Source of the DNA: Deltaproteobacteria bacterium
Lineage (GTDB): Bacteria; Desulfobacterota; Desulfuromonadia; Desulfuromonadales; Geothermobacteraceae
Direction of reading: 5' to 3'
NCBI GenBank assembly: GCA_003695205.1
Contig: RFIO01000114.1
Coordinates: forward strand, 1-18,624
Length of the DNA stretch: 18,624 nt
Shown here in pieces: positions 1 through 7,723 of the stretch. Positions within the stretch are counted from its first letter, which is position 1, and the number at the start of each line of letters is the position of its first letter. The translations under genes were made by a program, and so were the position numbers. The notes under the pieces were generated by a model, which saw only the letters and a program-made list of their open reading frames with translations, made no database searches and was not told the origin of the DNA.

Positions 1-693
1 CCCAAAACCTGCGCCGTGATCGTCAACTCCCCCAACAATCCGACGGGGGTAATCTACCCGGCCGATGACCTCAGGGAGCTCGACGCATTGCTGAAGCGGG
101 CCGGAGCCCGCCACGGCCGCGACATCGTCGTCATCTCGGATGAGCCCTACGCCCGCATCGCCTACGATGGCATCCGGGTGCCGTCGGTCCTGGCCTGCGT
201 CGACAACGCGGTGGTTGTCACCTCGCACTCCAAAGATCTGGCACTGCCGGGAGAACGCATCGGCTTTCTGGCCGCCAGCCCGAAACTGGCCGACCTGGAC
301 GCCTTCATGGCCGGCGCCGTCTTCTGCAACCGGGTGCTCGGCTTCGTCAACGCACCGGCCCTGGCTCAGCGCCTGGTCGCCGACCTGCAGGACGCCAGCG
401 TCCCGGTCGGGCCCTACCAGGAAAAGCGCGACCTGCTCTACGACAGCCTGACGGGCCTGGGCTTTCGCATGGTCAAACCGGGTGGCGCCTTCTACCTCTT
501 TCCGGAGTCTCCCCTGAAGGATGACGTCGAGTTCGTGCGCCGGGCCCAGGAGCACCGCATCCTGCTGGTTCCCGGCTCAGGTTTCGGTGCCCCGGGCTAT
601 TTCCGTATTGCCTACTGCATCGACCGATCGATCATCGAACGAAGCCTGCCCGCCTGGCGGGCCCTGGCCGCCGACCTGGGAATGGGCGGATAA
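1..693 (+). CDS. PLP-dependent aminotransferase, class I/II (5' end missing)
   Basis: This is the C-terminal 230 residues of a fold-type I aminotransferase, which transfers an amino group between an amino acid and a 2-oxo acid using pyridoxal phosphate. The reading frame is open to the first base, so the true start lies outside the window; the GTG at 16 is only an internal codon. Visible family marks are NSPNNPTG near the start, SDEPY (cofactor-contacting Asp and Tyr), SHSKDLALPGERIGF with the Schiff-base lysine coded at 232-234, and FRIAYC near the end, whose Arg normally binds the substrate carboxylate. All key residues seen are intact. The substrate cannot be decided; aspartate/aromatic-type or alanine-type enzymes are possible. 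The stop overlaps the next start (TAATG), so the channel gene is probably translated together with it. Confidence 0.93.
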   Translation, partial: PKTCAVIVNSPNNPTGVIYPADDLRELDALLKRAGARHGRDIVVISDEPYARIAYDGIRVPSVLACVDNAVVVTSHSKDLALPGERIGFLAASPKLADLDAFMAGAVFCNRVLGFVNAPALAQRLVADLQDASVPVGPYQEKRDLLYDSLTGLGFRMVKPGGAFYLFPESPLKDDVEFVRRAQEHRILLVPGSGFGAPGYFRIAYCIDRSIIERSLPAWRALAADLGMGG

Positions 694-1505
694 TGAGTCG
701 GGCCTTTCTGACCCCCGCTGAAACCGCTCAAGCCGTGGTCGAGGCCGGCCAACGGGTACTCGACCAGCCCCTCGGCCGAACCCTGGTCCTGAGCTTTCTT
801 GCCGGGGTCTACATCGCTTTCGGCGCCCAGCTCGCCATCGTGGTCACCAGCGACGCCGGCAGCCACTTCGGCACCGGTTTCAGCCGCTTTCTGGGCGGCA
901 GCGTCTTCTCTGTCGGCCTGATGCTGGTGGTGGTCTGCGGCGCCGAGCTCTTCACCGGCAACAGCCTGCTGGTCAAGGCCGCCCTCAACCGCCGCATCGG
1001 CTGGGACAAGCTGCTGGAGAACTGGGCCCTGGTGATTTTCGGCAACCTGCTCGGCGCGCTGTTCATCGCCTGGCTCATTGTCCACTCCGGCCTCTGGCAG
1101 TCCGGTCCGATGGCCGAACGGGCTGTCGCCATCGCCCGCGCCAAGGCGACCCTCCCCTTGGACCAGGCCTTCATTCGCGGCATCCTGTGCAATTGGCTGG
1201 TCTGTCTTGCCGTCGTCATGGCGGTGGCGGCCCGGGACCTGCCGGGCAAACTTCTGGCCTGCTACATGCCGATCATGGCTTTCGTTGCCAGCGGCTTCGA
1301 GCACTCGGTCGCCAACATGTTCTTCATTCCAACGGGGCTTCTGCTGCAGGGCGGCAACGGCAGCGAAACCGGCCTGACCTGGGGGCATTTTCTGATCAAC
1401 AACCTGCTGCCGGTCACCGCCGGCAACATTGTCGGTGGCGTGCTGTTCGTGGCGGGAGCCTACTGGTATGCCTACCTGCGCGGGCAGGCCACCAGGCAGG
1501 GCTGA
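693..1505 (+). CDS. Formate/nitrite transporter (FNT) family channel
   Basis: A 270-residue inner-membrane protein of the FNT family (FocA, NirC, HSC), pentameric channels for small monovalent anions such as formate, nitrite or hydrosulfide. The sequence shows about six hydrophobic segments, the FNT signature GAELFTGN at residues 83-90, the CNWLVCLAV segment near 165-175, and GFEHSVANM at 201-209, whose His (about 204) is the conserved pore histidine. Length is normal for the family. Start: ATG overlapping the aminotransferase stop by one base (TAATG), indicating translational coupling. The transported ion cannot be read from the sequence. In an anaerobe, formate or nitrite would be usual, but the amino-acid gene next door gives no direct clue. 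The gene ends 9 nt from the convergent recJ stop and I see no clear terminator between them. Confidence 0.93.
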   Translation: MSRAFLTPAETAQAVVEAGQRVLDQPLGRTLVLSFLAGVYIAFGAQLAIVVTSDAGSHFGTGFSRFLGGSVFSVGLMLVVVCGAELFTGNSLLVKAALNRRIGWDKLLENWALVIFGNLLGALFIAWLIVHSGLWQSGPMAERAVAIARAKATLPLDQAFIRGILCNWLVCLAVVMAVAARDLPGKLLACYMPIMAFVASGFEHSVANMFFIPTGLLLQGGNGSETGLTWGHFLINNLLPVTAGNIVGGVLFVAGAYWYAYLRGQATRQG

Positions 1506-1514
1506 GGGGCGACA

Positions 1515-3230
1515 CTAGCCGGCCGCGGGGCGAATATCCTTAAGGCGCAGCTGTAGCGTCTCGCGGCCGTTCCAGCGGTTGTAGCCCGGAGTGAACAGGA
1601 TATCGACCGGGCCGTTGGCCTCATCAAGGCGATCGGCCAGGTTGAAGCCGATCGCAGCAAGGCTGGATCCGTCCTGCCGCACCTGGCAGCGCAGATGGCG
1701 TCCATCCCCAACCCTCTCCACCCGTGTCAGGGCCACGCTTTCTGCCAGGAAAACCGGTTCGGGATTGCCCATCCCGAATGGCGCAAGACCTTCAAGCTCC
1801 CGGACCTGGGCGTCATCGAATTCGGACAGCTCGGCAACGCCGTCATACTGGCGCTCGGGCACCAGGTCTTCGAGGCTGAGGGCTTCGCGGGCGGCCTGTT
1901 CGAAGCTGGCGCGCAGCGCCTCGACCCGGTCGCTGGCAAGGCTGAAGCCGGCGGCAAATTCGTGTCCGCCGAAGCCGATCAGATTCCGGGCGCATTTCTT
2001 CAGCCCTTCGTACAGGTGGAAACCGCGCACCGAACGGCCTGATCCCTTGCCGGTCGCGCCATCCAGGGCAATCATCAGCGTCGGCCGGCCATAACGCTCA
2101 ACCAGGCGGCTGGCTACGATGCCAATAACTCCCTGGTGCCAGCCTTCGTTCGCAAGGACCAGGGTGTGAGCCTCAGGTAGCTTGTCAACCTGCGCCGCTG
2201 CCTGCTCAAAGGTCTCGCGTTCAATCTCCTGGCGCTGACGGTTCCACTCGTCCAGCTGCCGGGCCAGAGGCAGAGCCTGGCGATAATCATCGCCAAGCAG
2301 CAGGCTGACGCCGGCAGCGGCATCCTCGATGCGTCCGGCGGCGTTCAGGCGCGGCGCCAATCGGAAGCCAACCGCGCCGGTCGTCACCTCCCTGACCCCG
2401 GCTACCTCCTTCAGCGCCCGGATACCGGCACGGGGTCGACGCTCCATCAGCTCCAGCCCGTTCCTGACAAAGGGGCGATTGAGGCCGACCAGCGGCACCA
2501 TATCGGCCACCGTTCCCAGGGCCACCAGATCGAGCCAGCGCCGCAAATCGGGCTCGGGACGACCGGAGAACCACCCCTGTTCCCTCAGGATGCGACGCAG
2601 GGCCACCAGCACCATGAAGGCTACTCCGACGCCACAGAGGTTCTTGTCGGGGAAGGGGCAGTCGCTCCGGTGCGGGTTGACCAGGGCCAGGGCCCCGGGC
2701 AGCTGCTCAGGCACCTGGTGATGGTCGGTAACGATGAGGTCCAGCCCAAGCTGCCGGGCAAGGTCGGCTTCCTCGTGGGCCGTTATGCCGCAATCGACGG
2801 AAACCACCACCCGGCTGCCGGCCTCGGCGCAGTTGCGCAGGGCCTCGGCGGACAGGCCGTACCCGTCACGCATGCGCAGGGGGATATGGTAGTCGACCCC
2901 GGCGCCGAAGGCCCTCAGGGCATCGACCATCAGGGCTGTGGCCGTAATGCCGTCGACGTCGTAGTCACCATGGATGGTGATCCTCTCCCCGTCCCTGATG
3001 GCAGCCGCCAGCCGTTCCACGGCCGGTGCCATGCCGGCCATGGACATGGGATCGGGCATGTCAGTCAGCCGTGCCTGCAGGAAGGAGTCGACCTCGTCCC
3101 CGTCGAGCCCGCGCGCAAGAAGAACACGTGCGGTCAGGGGACGCAGGCGATGCCGGTCGAGAATCGCACGGACCCGGTCGACATCGACATCGGCCCGTTC
3201 AAGCCAGCGCCTGCAGGTCACCGGATCCAC
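1515..3230 (-). CDS. recJ: Single-stranded-DNA-specific exonuclease RecJ
   Basis: RecJ degrades single-stranded DNA 5' to 3' in RecF-pathway recombination, mismatch repair and base-excision repair. The 571-residue protein has the usual length and the full DHH/DHHA1 pattern: GDYDVDGITA at 88-97 (metal-binding Asp residues), VDCGIT at 145-150, TDHH at 168-171, GTVADMVPL at 239-247, NAAGR at 296-300, and the DHHA1 glycine motif GGHEFAAG at 421-428, followed by a C-terminal OB-like region. Start: GTG at 3230 with an AGGGAG ribosome binding site about 7 nt upstream. It overlaps the end of the lipoprotein gene by 13 nt, so it is probably the last, coupled gene of the queA-to-recJ operon. Confidence 0.97.
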   Translation of the reverse strand: MDPVTCRRWLERADVDVDRVRAILDRHRLRPLTARVLLARGLDGDEVDSFLQARLTDMPDPMSMAGMAPAVERLAAAIRDGERITIHGDYDVDGITATALMVDALRAFGAGVDYHIPLRMRDGYGLSAEALRNCAEAGSRVVVSVDCGITAHEEADLARQLGLDLIVTDHHQVPEQLPGALALVNPHRSDCPFPDKNLCGVGVAFMVLVALRRILREQGWFSGRPEPDLRRWLDLVALGTVADMVPLVGLNRPFVRNGLELMERRPRAGIRALKEVAGVREVTTGAVGFRLAPRLNAAGRIEDAAAGVSLLLGDDYRQALPLARQLDEWNRQRQEIERETFEQAAAQVDKLPEAHTLVLANEGWHQGVIGIVASRLVERYGRPTLMIALDGATGKGSGRSVRGFHLYEGLKKCARNLIGFGGHEFAAGFSLASDRVEALRASFEQAAREALSLEDLVPERQYDGVAELSEFDDAQVRELEGLAPFGMGNPEPVFLAESVALTRVERVGDGRHLRCQVRQDGSSLAAIGFNLADRLDEANGPVDILFTPGYNRWNGRETLQLRLKDIRPAAG

Positions 3231-4129
3231 GGGACATCTCCCTTTGCAGGCCGCTGCAGTACCGGCAGGAGCCGGACTTTCCCCAGGTGGGGTTCCCGCC
3301 GGCCGTCATAGAGCATCGGTTCGATCTGGCCGACGTCTACTGTCCCCCACCAGTTGCGCGCGGCATCAATATTCTCCGGGACTTCCTCTCCCAGCACCAG
3401 GTGATAGTCGCCGGCACTGATGAAATTATTATTCTCGATGCGCACATTTTCAGGATGGGCCGTTATGAAGATGCTGCGCCGGTTGTTTTCAAAACGGTTA
3501 CGACAAATCACCGGCGCTCCGAAATGAAAACGGATTCCCGCGCCGTTATCGGTAAACAGGTTGTTCTCAATCAGGATCTCGCTCGAATGGAACCGCACAC
3601 CGACGTGGTTGCGACGAAAAACGCTGTGCTCCAGGTAGACCGACGACTCGCGCGCGTGGATGGCGCTGTCCGCCCCCCGGAAGACGCAGTAGTCGAACTC
3701 GGCTCGCGGGCTCGCTTCGATATTGACCCCCCCCCAGCTGCCGGCCGGGGCGTTCTCGTCAGCGGCGCGAAAGATGATCGGCCTGTCAGCTGTGCCCAGG
3801 GCGATAATCCGCCCCCGGACAATCAGTTCGGCTCCGGGGAAATAGGGATGATTTGAATACGGATCGTCCGCCGGCGCGACAGGGTGGAAAACAACCTGGG
3901 TACCGGGTGCGATGACCAGGGTGCTTTCGGCAGGAAGAACCAGGTCCCGCTCGATATCGACCCTCCCCTGCCAGTGGATGACAGCCGGGCCGCCGCCAGG
4001 AGATCGATCCATATCAGGCAGGCAGGCCGCGACCGGCAGGACTAGAGCCGCCAGGCAAATCCAGAGAAAGACAACCGGCGGTCGGGACAGGCCCGGCCGC
4101 CGGTTGAAACTGCTCAGCGAAATCTTCAT
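3218..4129 (-). CDS. Right-handed beta-helix repeat lipoprotein
   Basis: A 303-residue predicted lipoprotein. Residues 1-36 form a signal peptide with a basic N-region, a hydrophobic core and the lipobox VAAC (Cys36). The residue after Cys is Leu rather than Asp, which by the known sorting rule favours the outer membrane. Residues 50-150 contain VIAPGTQVVF and LIVRGRIIALGT-type strands, followed by turns of about 22 residues rich in Asn and Phe (FRGADSAIHA, FRRNHVGVRF, NLFTDNGAGIRF, NRFENNRRSIFI) and the closing NWWGT, typical of right-handed parallel beta-helix (NosD/pectate-lyase-like) proteins. No catalytic residues can be identified; it may bind polysaccharide or serve in envelope assembly. 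A run of nine Gs (plus-strand C tract 3727-3735) lies in the codons for W132-G-G-V135. The start lies 14 nt after the TPR gene stop. Confidence 0.85.
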   Translation of the reverse strand: MKISLSSFNRRPGLSRPPVVFLWICLAALVLPVAACLPDMDRSPGGGPAVIHWQGRVDIERDLVLPAESTLVIAPGTQVVFHPVAPADDPYSNHPYFPGAELIVRGRIIALGTADRPIIFRAADENAPAGSWGGVNIEASPRAEFDYCVFRGADSAIHARESSVYLEHSVFRRNHVGVRFHSSEILIENNLFTDNGAGIRFHFGAPVICRNRFENNRRSIFITAHPENVRIENNNFISAGDYHLVLGEEVPENIDAARNWWGTVDVGQIEPMLYDGRREPHLGKVRLLPVLQRPAKGDVPWIR

Positions 4130-4143
4130 CGATTCCGGCGGCC

Positions 4144-4749
4144 TCAGTTCCCCTGCTGCATGGGAACCGCAGGCTGGCCTGCCGGAATCGGCGGATGGGT
4201 CTTGAGAAATTCCACCTCACGCCGAACCTGGTCGGCGCCGGGCCCCGACGGATTCCGCTCGAGAAATTTTTCCCAGGCCTTGATGGCGTTGGGAAAGTCC
4301 TGCAGGTCATACCGATAGACGATACCGAGATTGTACAGGCTCTGGGCATGGGACGAGTCAATCTCGGCGGCCTTTTCGAAGTTGGCCACCGCCTTGTCGT
4401 ACCAGCCCATCTGCCGGAACATCACCCCCTGGTCGGTCAGCACATTGGCGTCGTTGGGGTTGATTTCAAGTGCCTTGCCGTAGGCCTCGATCGCCTTGAC
4501 CGGCTGCTTGCTGTCAAAGTAGGCATTGCCAAGCTGCACCCAGGCATTGAGGTTGCCCGGATCCCTGGCAAGCAGATCCTCCAGGCGCCGGATGGTGTCC
4601 TGGTGATTGACCACCGGCGGAGCCTGCGCTGCCGGGGGCGCCTGCACGGCAGGCCCGGGCCCGCCGACCCGGGTGCCAATCATGAAACCGACCAGCAGAC
4701 CGACTACAAAGGCAATACCGGTGAAAATGGCCGTTTCACGTCCCTTCAT
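4144..4749 (-). CDS. Membrane-anchored tetratricopeptide-repeat protein
   Basis: A 201-residue protein with an N-terminal transmembrane helix (about residues 6-25) and a short positive N-terminus, so the rest should lie in the periplasm. An Ala/Pro-rich linker (31-47) leads to roughly three or four TPR units between about 50 and 180, for example NAWVQLGNAYFDSKQPVKAI, ANVLTDQGVMFRQMGWYDKA and AQSLYNLGIVYRYDL. TPRs are protein-protein interaction helices; no enzyme activity is expected. The start codon overlaps the secF stop by one base (TGATG), so synthesis is probably coupled to the Sec membrane components. A role in handling exported proteins is a guess from this position only. Confidence 0.88.
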   Translation of the reverse strand: MKGRETAIFTGIAFVVGLLVGFMIGTRVGGPGPAVQAPPAAQAPPVVNHQDTIRRLEDLLARDPGNLNAWVQLGNAYFDSKQPVKAIEAYGKALEINPNDANVLTDQGVMFRQMGWYDKAVANFEKAAEIDSSHAQSLYNLGIVYRYDLQDFPNAIKAWEKFLERNPSGPGADQVRREVEFLKTHPPIPAGQPAVPMQQGN

Positions 4750-5681
4750 CAGGCCTTACCTCCCGCCGCCTTGACCTGCGAGCGGCTCTTTTTGACATCC
4801 TGCCAGAGAATGACCAGCGGGCTGGCGACGAAAATCGAGGAATAGGTGCCGATCAACACCCCGACCAGCAACGCGAAAGCGAAGTTGTGAATGACCCCGC
4901 CACCGAAAATGAACAGGGCGGCCACGACCAGCAGCGTGGTTCCTGAGGTCAGGATGGTGCGCGACAGGGTTTCGTTGACACTGCGATTGACGATAACCGG
5001 GAAGGGCTCCTTGTGGTAGCGCCCCATGTTCTCGCGGATACGGTCGTAAACGATGATGGTGTCGTTGAGTGAATAGCCGATGATAGCCAGGAAAGCGGCG
5101 ATGATCGGCAGGTCGATCTCCTTGTTGAACAGCGAAAAGGCCCCGAGGGTGATCAGCACGTCGTGGGCCAGCGCCAGCACGGCGCCGACGGCAAAGCGGA
5201 ACTCGAAGCGCAGGGTGATATAGATCAGAATGGCGATCATGGCGAAGGCGACCGCCTTCATCCCCTTCTGCCGCAGGTCCTTGCCGACCTGGGGGCCAAC
5301 CATCTCGACCCGACGAATCTCGACTTTGCCTGCTCCGTATTGAGCCTCCAGAACGTCCTGCACCTTTTTGCCAAGGCCTTTCAACTCGCTGCTTGTCGCC
5401 TGGGCACGCACCAGGAACTCGTTGGCGTCATCACCGAACTGCTGTACGACCACGCCGCCCAGCTTTAACGGCGCCAGAGTCTCCTTGATGTCGGTGGCCC
5501 GGGTCTTTTCGGCAAACTTCACCTGGACAAGTGAGCCACCGGCGAAATCGATGCCGTAGTTGGGGCCGCCCTTGACCACCAGGGAGACCAGGCCGACCAG
5601 AATCAGTACGATGGACAGGCCGAAGGCCAGCTTGCGCCGACCGACAAAATCGATATTGATATCAGGTTTAACAAGTTGCAT
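4749..5681 (-). CDS. secF: Protein translocase subunit SecF
   Basis: SecF pairs with SecD in the inner membrane and uses the proton gradient to help pull exported proteins out of the SecYEG channel. At 310 residues it has normal length. Visible are TM1 (about 18-36), the D-box-type motif GIDFAGG at 43-49 followed by the periplasmic domain, then five hydrophobic segments in the C-terminal half, including IGYSLNDTIIVYDRIREN, the SecF signature. ATG start 10 nt after the secD stop; the plus strand just upstream (ccgcctcctt) is a strong AAGGAGG-type binding site read on the minus strand. Its stop overlaps the TPR gene start. Confidence 0.98.
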   Translation of the reverse strand: MQLVKPDINIDFVGRRKLAFGLSIVLILVGLVSLVVKGGPNYGIDFAGGSLVQVKFAEKTRATDIKETLAPLKLGGVVVQQFGDDANEFLVRAQATSSELKGLGKKVQDVLEAQYGAGKVEIRRVEMVGPQVGKDLRQKGMKAVAFAMIAILIYITLRFEFRFAVGAVLALAHDVLITLGAFSLFNKEIDLPIIAAFLAIIGYSLNDTIIVYDRIRENMGRYHKEPFPVIVNRSVNETLSRTILTSGTTLLVVAALFIFGGGVIHNFAFALLVGVLIGTYSSIFVASPLVILWQDVKKSRSQVKAAGGKA

Positions 5682-5691
5682 CGCCGCCTCC

Positions 5692-7293
5692 TTAAATGCT
5701 CAGGTTCTTGACCTGGCGGCGGTCAAGGAAGAAGTCGTAAATCAGCCGGGTGACATAGATGGCGGTGAACATTGACGCCAAAATGCCGATCGACAGGGTC
5801 ACGGCAAAACCCTTGACCGGGCCGGTACCGAACTGGAAGAGGACCAGCGCGGCGATCAGGGTCGTGACGTTGGCATCAACGATGGTCAGAAAGGCCTTGC
5901 CGTAGCCGGCGTCGATAGCCGCGCGCGCGCTCTTGCCCAGCCGCAGTTCCTCGCGGATGCGTTCGAAAATCAGCACGTTGGCATCGACCGCCATGCCGAC
6001 GGTGAGCACGATACCGGCGATACCGGGCAGCGTCAGGGTCGCCTTGAACAGGGCCAGCAGCGCCAGGATAAACACCACGTTGAGTACCAGGGCGACGTTG
6101 GCAACCACGCCGGAAAGGCGATAATAGACCATCATCGCCAGCAGAACCAGCAGGCCACCGATGATAATCGACAGGCGCCCCTTGTCTATCGAGTCCTTGC
6201 CGAGGGACGGCCCGACGGTCCGGTCTTCAAGAATCTTCACCGGTGCCGGCAGGGAGCCGGCGCGCAAAACAATGGCCAGGTCGGTCGCCTCCTGCTCGGT
6301 GAAGCTGCCGCTGATCTGGGCGCTGCCACCGGAGATGCGCTCGCGGATAACCGGAGCCGAGTAGACGGTGTCGTCCAGAACGATGGCCATGCGCCTGCCG
6401 ACGTTGGCGGCGGTCACCTGGTCGAAGCGCTTGGCGCCGATGGAGTTGAACTCGATGGCGACGTAGGGCTCATTGAACCGGGTATCGATGCGCACAGCGG
6501 CGTTGGAGAGCAGATCGCCGGTCATGGCGGCCTTGCTTTCGACCACGATCGGCGTTTCGGTCATAGCACCGGTCTGACGATTGACGTTGCGCAGGTAGAG
6601 CACCTGGGCGCCGCGCGGCAGATTCCCCTTGAGCGCCTCCTGGGGGTTGACGTCATCCAGAACCATCTTGAACTCGAGCCGGGCGGTCTGTCCCAGCAGC
6701 GAGATCGCCCGCTCGGGGTCCTTGACGCCAGGGAGCTGGACCAGGATGCGGTTGCCGCTCTGCAGCTGCAGTGTCGGCTCGGAAACACCGAATTCATCAA
6801 CCCGGTTGCGCAGGGTTTCCAGGGCCTGGCGAATGGCATAGTCGCGAATGGCCGCAACCTCCTGGTCGCTGAGCCGGTAGTGTTTCTGGATGTAGCCACC
6901 CTCGGAGCCCAGGGTCATGGCCTCGAGGCTGGGGAAATTCTCCTGCATCAGGCCGTCGACCTGGCGCGCGGCCTCTTCGTCATAGATGATAACCGCGAGC
7001 CTGTCCTGATCCTGGCGCTCGACACGCTTGTAGATAACATCCTTCTCTTTCAGCAGGCCCTCGACCTGGTCAACAAGGGTATCGATGCGCGCTTCAACAG
7101 CCTTGTCGACATCGACGCCGAGCACCAGGTGCATGCCGCCCTGCAGGTCGAGACCCTTCTGGATGGGCGAGAAGGCTTCGGGCCACCAGCCGGGCAGGCT
7201 GTCACGGCCGAGCAGGGTCGGCGCCAGTGCCGCCAGGGCAATGGCAAGGCAGAAGAGGACGACAAGTCCCCGCCATTTCAAACTCCTGGACAT
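5692..7293 (-). CDS. secD: Protein translocase subunit SecD
   Basis: The large subunit of the SecDF proton-driven export motor. The 533 residues include TM1 (about 9-28), GLDLQGGMHLVLGVD at 47-61, the long periplasmic P1 region (about 60-370, including VDEFGVSEPTLQLQSGNRIL), and five C-terminal transmembrane segments with GMAVDANVLIFERIREE, whose Asp near 437 matches the conserved proton-relay aspartate. It is shorter than the E. coli protein (615) but typical of deltaproteobacterial SecD. Start ATG at 7293, with AAAGGAG some 13 nt upstream, a rather long spacing. It follows yajC after a 71-nt gap that holds a hairpin. Confidence 0.98.
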   Translation of the reverse strand: MSRSLKWRGLVVLFCLAIALAALAPTLLGRDSLPGWWPEAFSPIQKGLDLQGGMHLVLGVDVDKAVEARIDTLVDQVEGLLKEKDVIYKRVERQDQDRLAVIIYDEEAARQVDGLMQENFPSLEAMTLGSEGGYIQKHYRLSDQEVAAIRDYAIRQALETLRNRVDEFGVSEPTLQLQSGNRILVQLPGVKDPERAISLLGQTARLEFKMVLDDVNPQEALKGNLPRGAQVLYLRNVNRQTGAMTETPIVVESKAAMTGDLLSNAAVRIDTRFNEPYVAIEFNSIGAKRFDQVTAANVGRRMAIVLDDTVYSAPVIRERISGGSAQISGSFTEQEATDLAIVLRAGSLPAPVKILEDRTVGPSLGKDSIDKGRLSIIIGGLLVLLAMMVYYRLSGVVANVALVLNVVFILALLALFKATLTLPGIAGIVLTVGMAVDANVLIFERIREELRLGKSARAAIDAGYGKAFLTIVDANVTTLIAALVLFQFGTGPVKGFAVTLSIGILASMFTAIYVTRLIYDFFLDRRQVKNLSI

Positions 7294-7324
7294 GACCTTG
7301 GAAACTCCTTTCGGAAATGGAAAC

Positions 7325-7344
7325 GGCCCCCTTGTCCGGGGGCC
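7325..7344 (-). terminator. GC-rich hairpin between yajC and secD, possible attenuator
   Basis: A perfect 7-bp stem GGCCCCC/GGGGGCC (7325-7331 with 7338-7344) closes a 6-nt loop. On the minus (transcribed) strand it is followed by GTTTCC, a short T stretch only. It therefore looks like a weak terminator, a pause site or an mRNA-stability element that could lower secD expression relative to yajC. No protein-binding role can be assigned. Confidence 0.5.
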
Positions 7345-7364
7345 TCATGCGCTGTGGGCAGGAC

Positions 7365-7688
7365 TCAGTCGTTGCCCTGTCCGGCAACGCCGACAATGGA
7401 GCTGCGGTTGAACTTCACCTTGACTCCCTGGGCGATCTCCAGGGTGATCACATCGTCGGCCACGGCGCTGATCTTACCATGAATGCCGCCGGCGGTGGTG
7501 ACCTGATCGCCGACCTTGAGATTTTCCACCAGTTCGCGATGCTTCTTGGCCCGTTTCTGCTGCGGCCGGATAAGCAGAAAGTAGAAAATGGCGAACATGA
7601 TGACCAGCATGATGATGCCGCTGTAGGGGTTCTGCTGCGACTGAGCGGCGCCACCGTTGGCCGCCATGGCAAAAGCCGTCGATACCAT
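7365..7688 (-). CDS. yajC: Preprotein translocase accessory subunit YajC
   Basis: A 107-residue single-pass inner-membrane protein that associates with SecDF. It shows a short Ala/Gln-rich N-terminus, a transmembrane helix at about 24-41, the hallmark FLLIRPQQKRAKKH right after the helix, and a small cytoplasmic beta-barrel-like domain (VGDQVTTAGGIHGKI). Start ATG at 7688 with AAGGAGG 5 nt upstream, a near-ideal ribosome binding site. The tgt-yajC-secD-secF order is the classic conserved cluster. The tgt stop lies 35 nt upstream. Confidence 0.97.
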   Translation of the reverse strand: MVSTAFAMAANGGAAQSQQNPYSGIIMLVIMFAIFYFLLIRPQQKRAKKHRELVENLKVGDQVTTAGGIHGKISAVADDVITLEIAQGVKVKFNRSSIVGVAGQGND

Positions 7689-7723
7689 GAAATCCTCCTT
7701 GACTGGGGTCGTTGCAACAGGAA

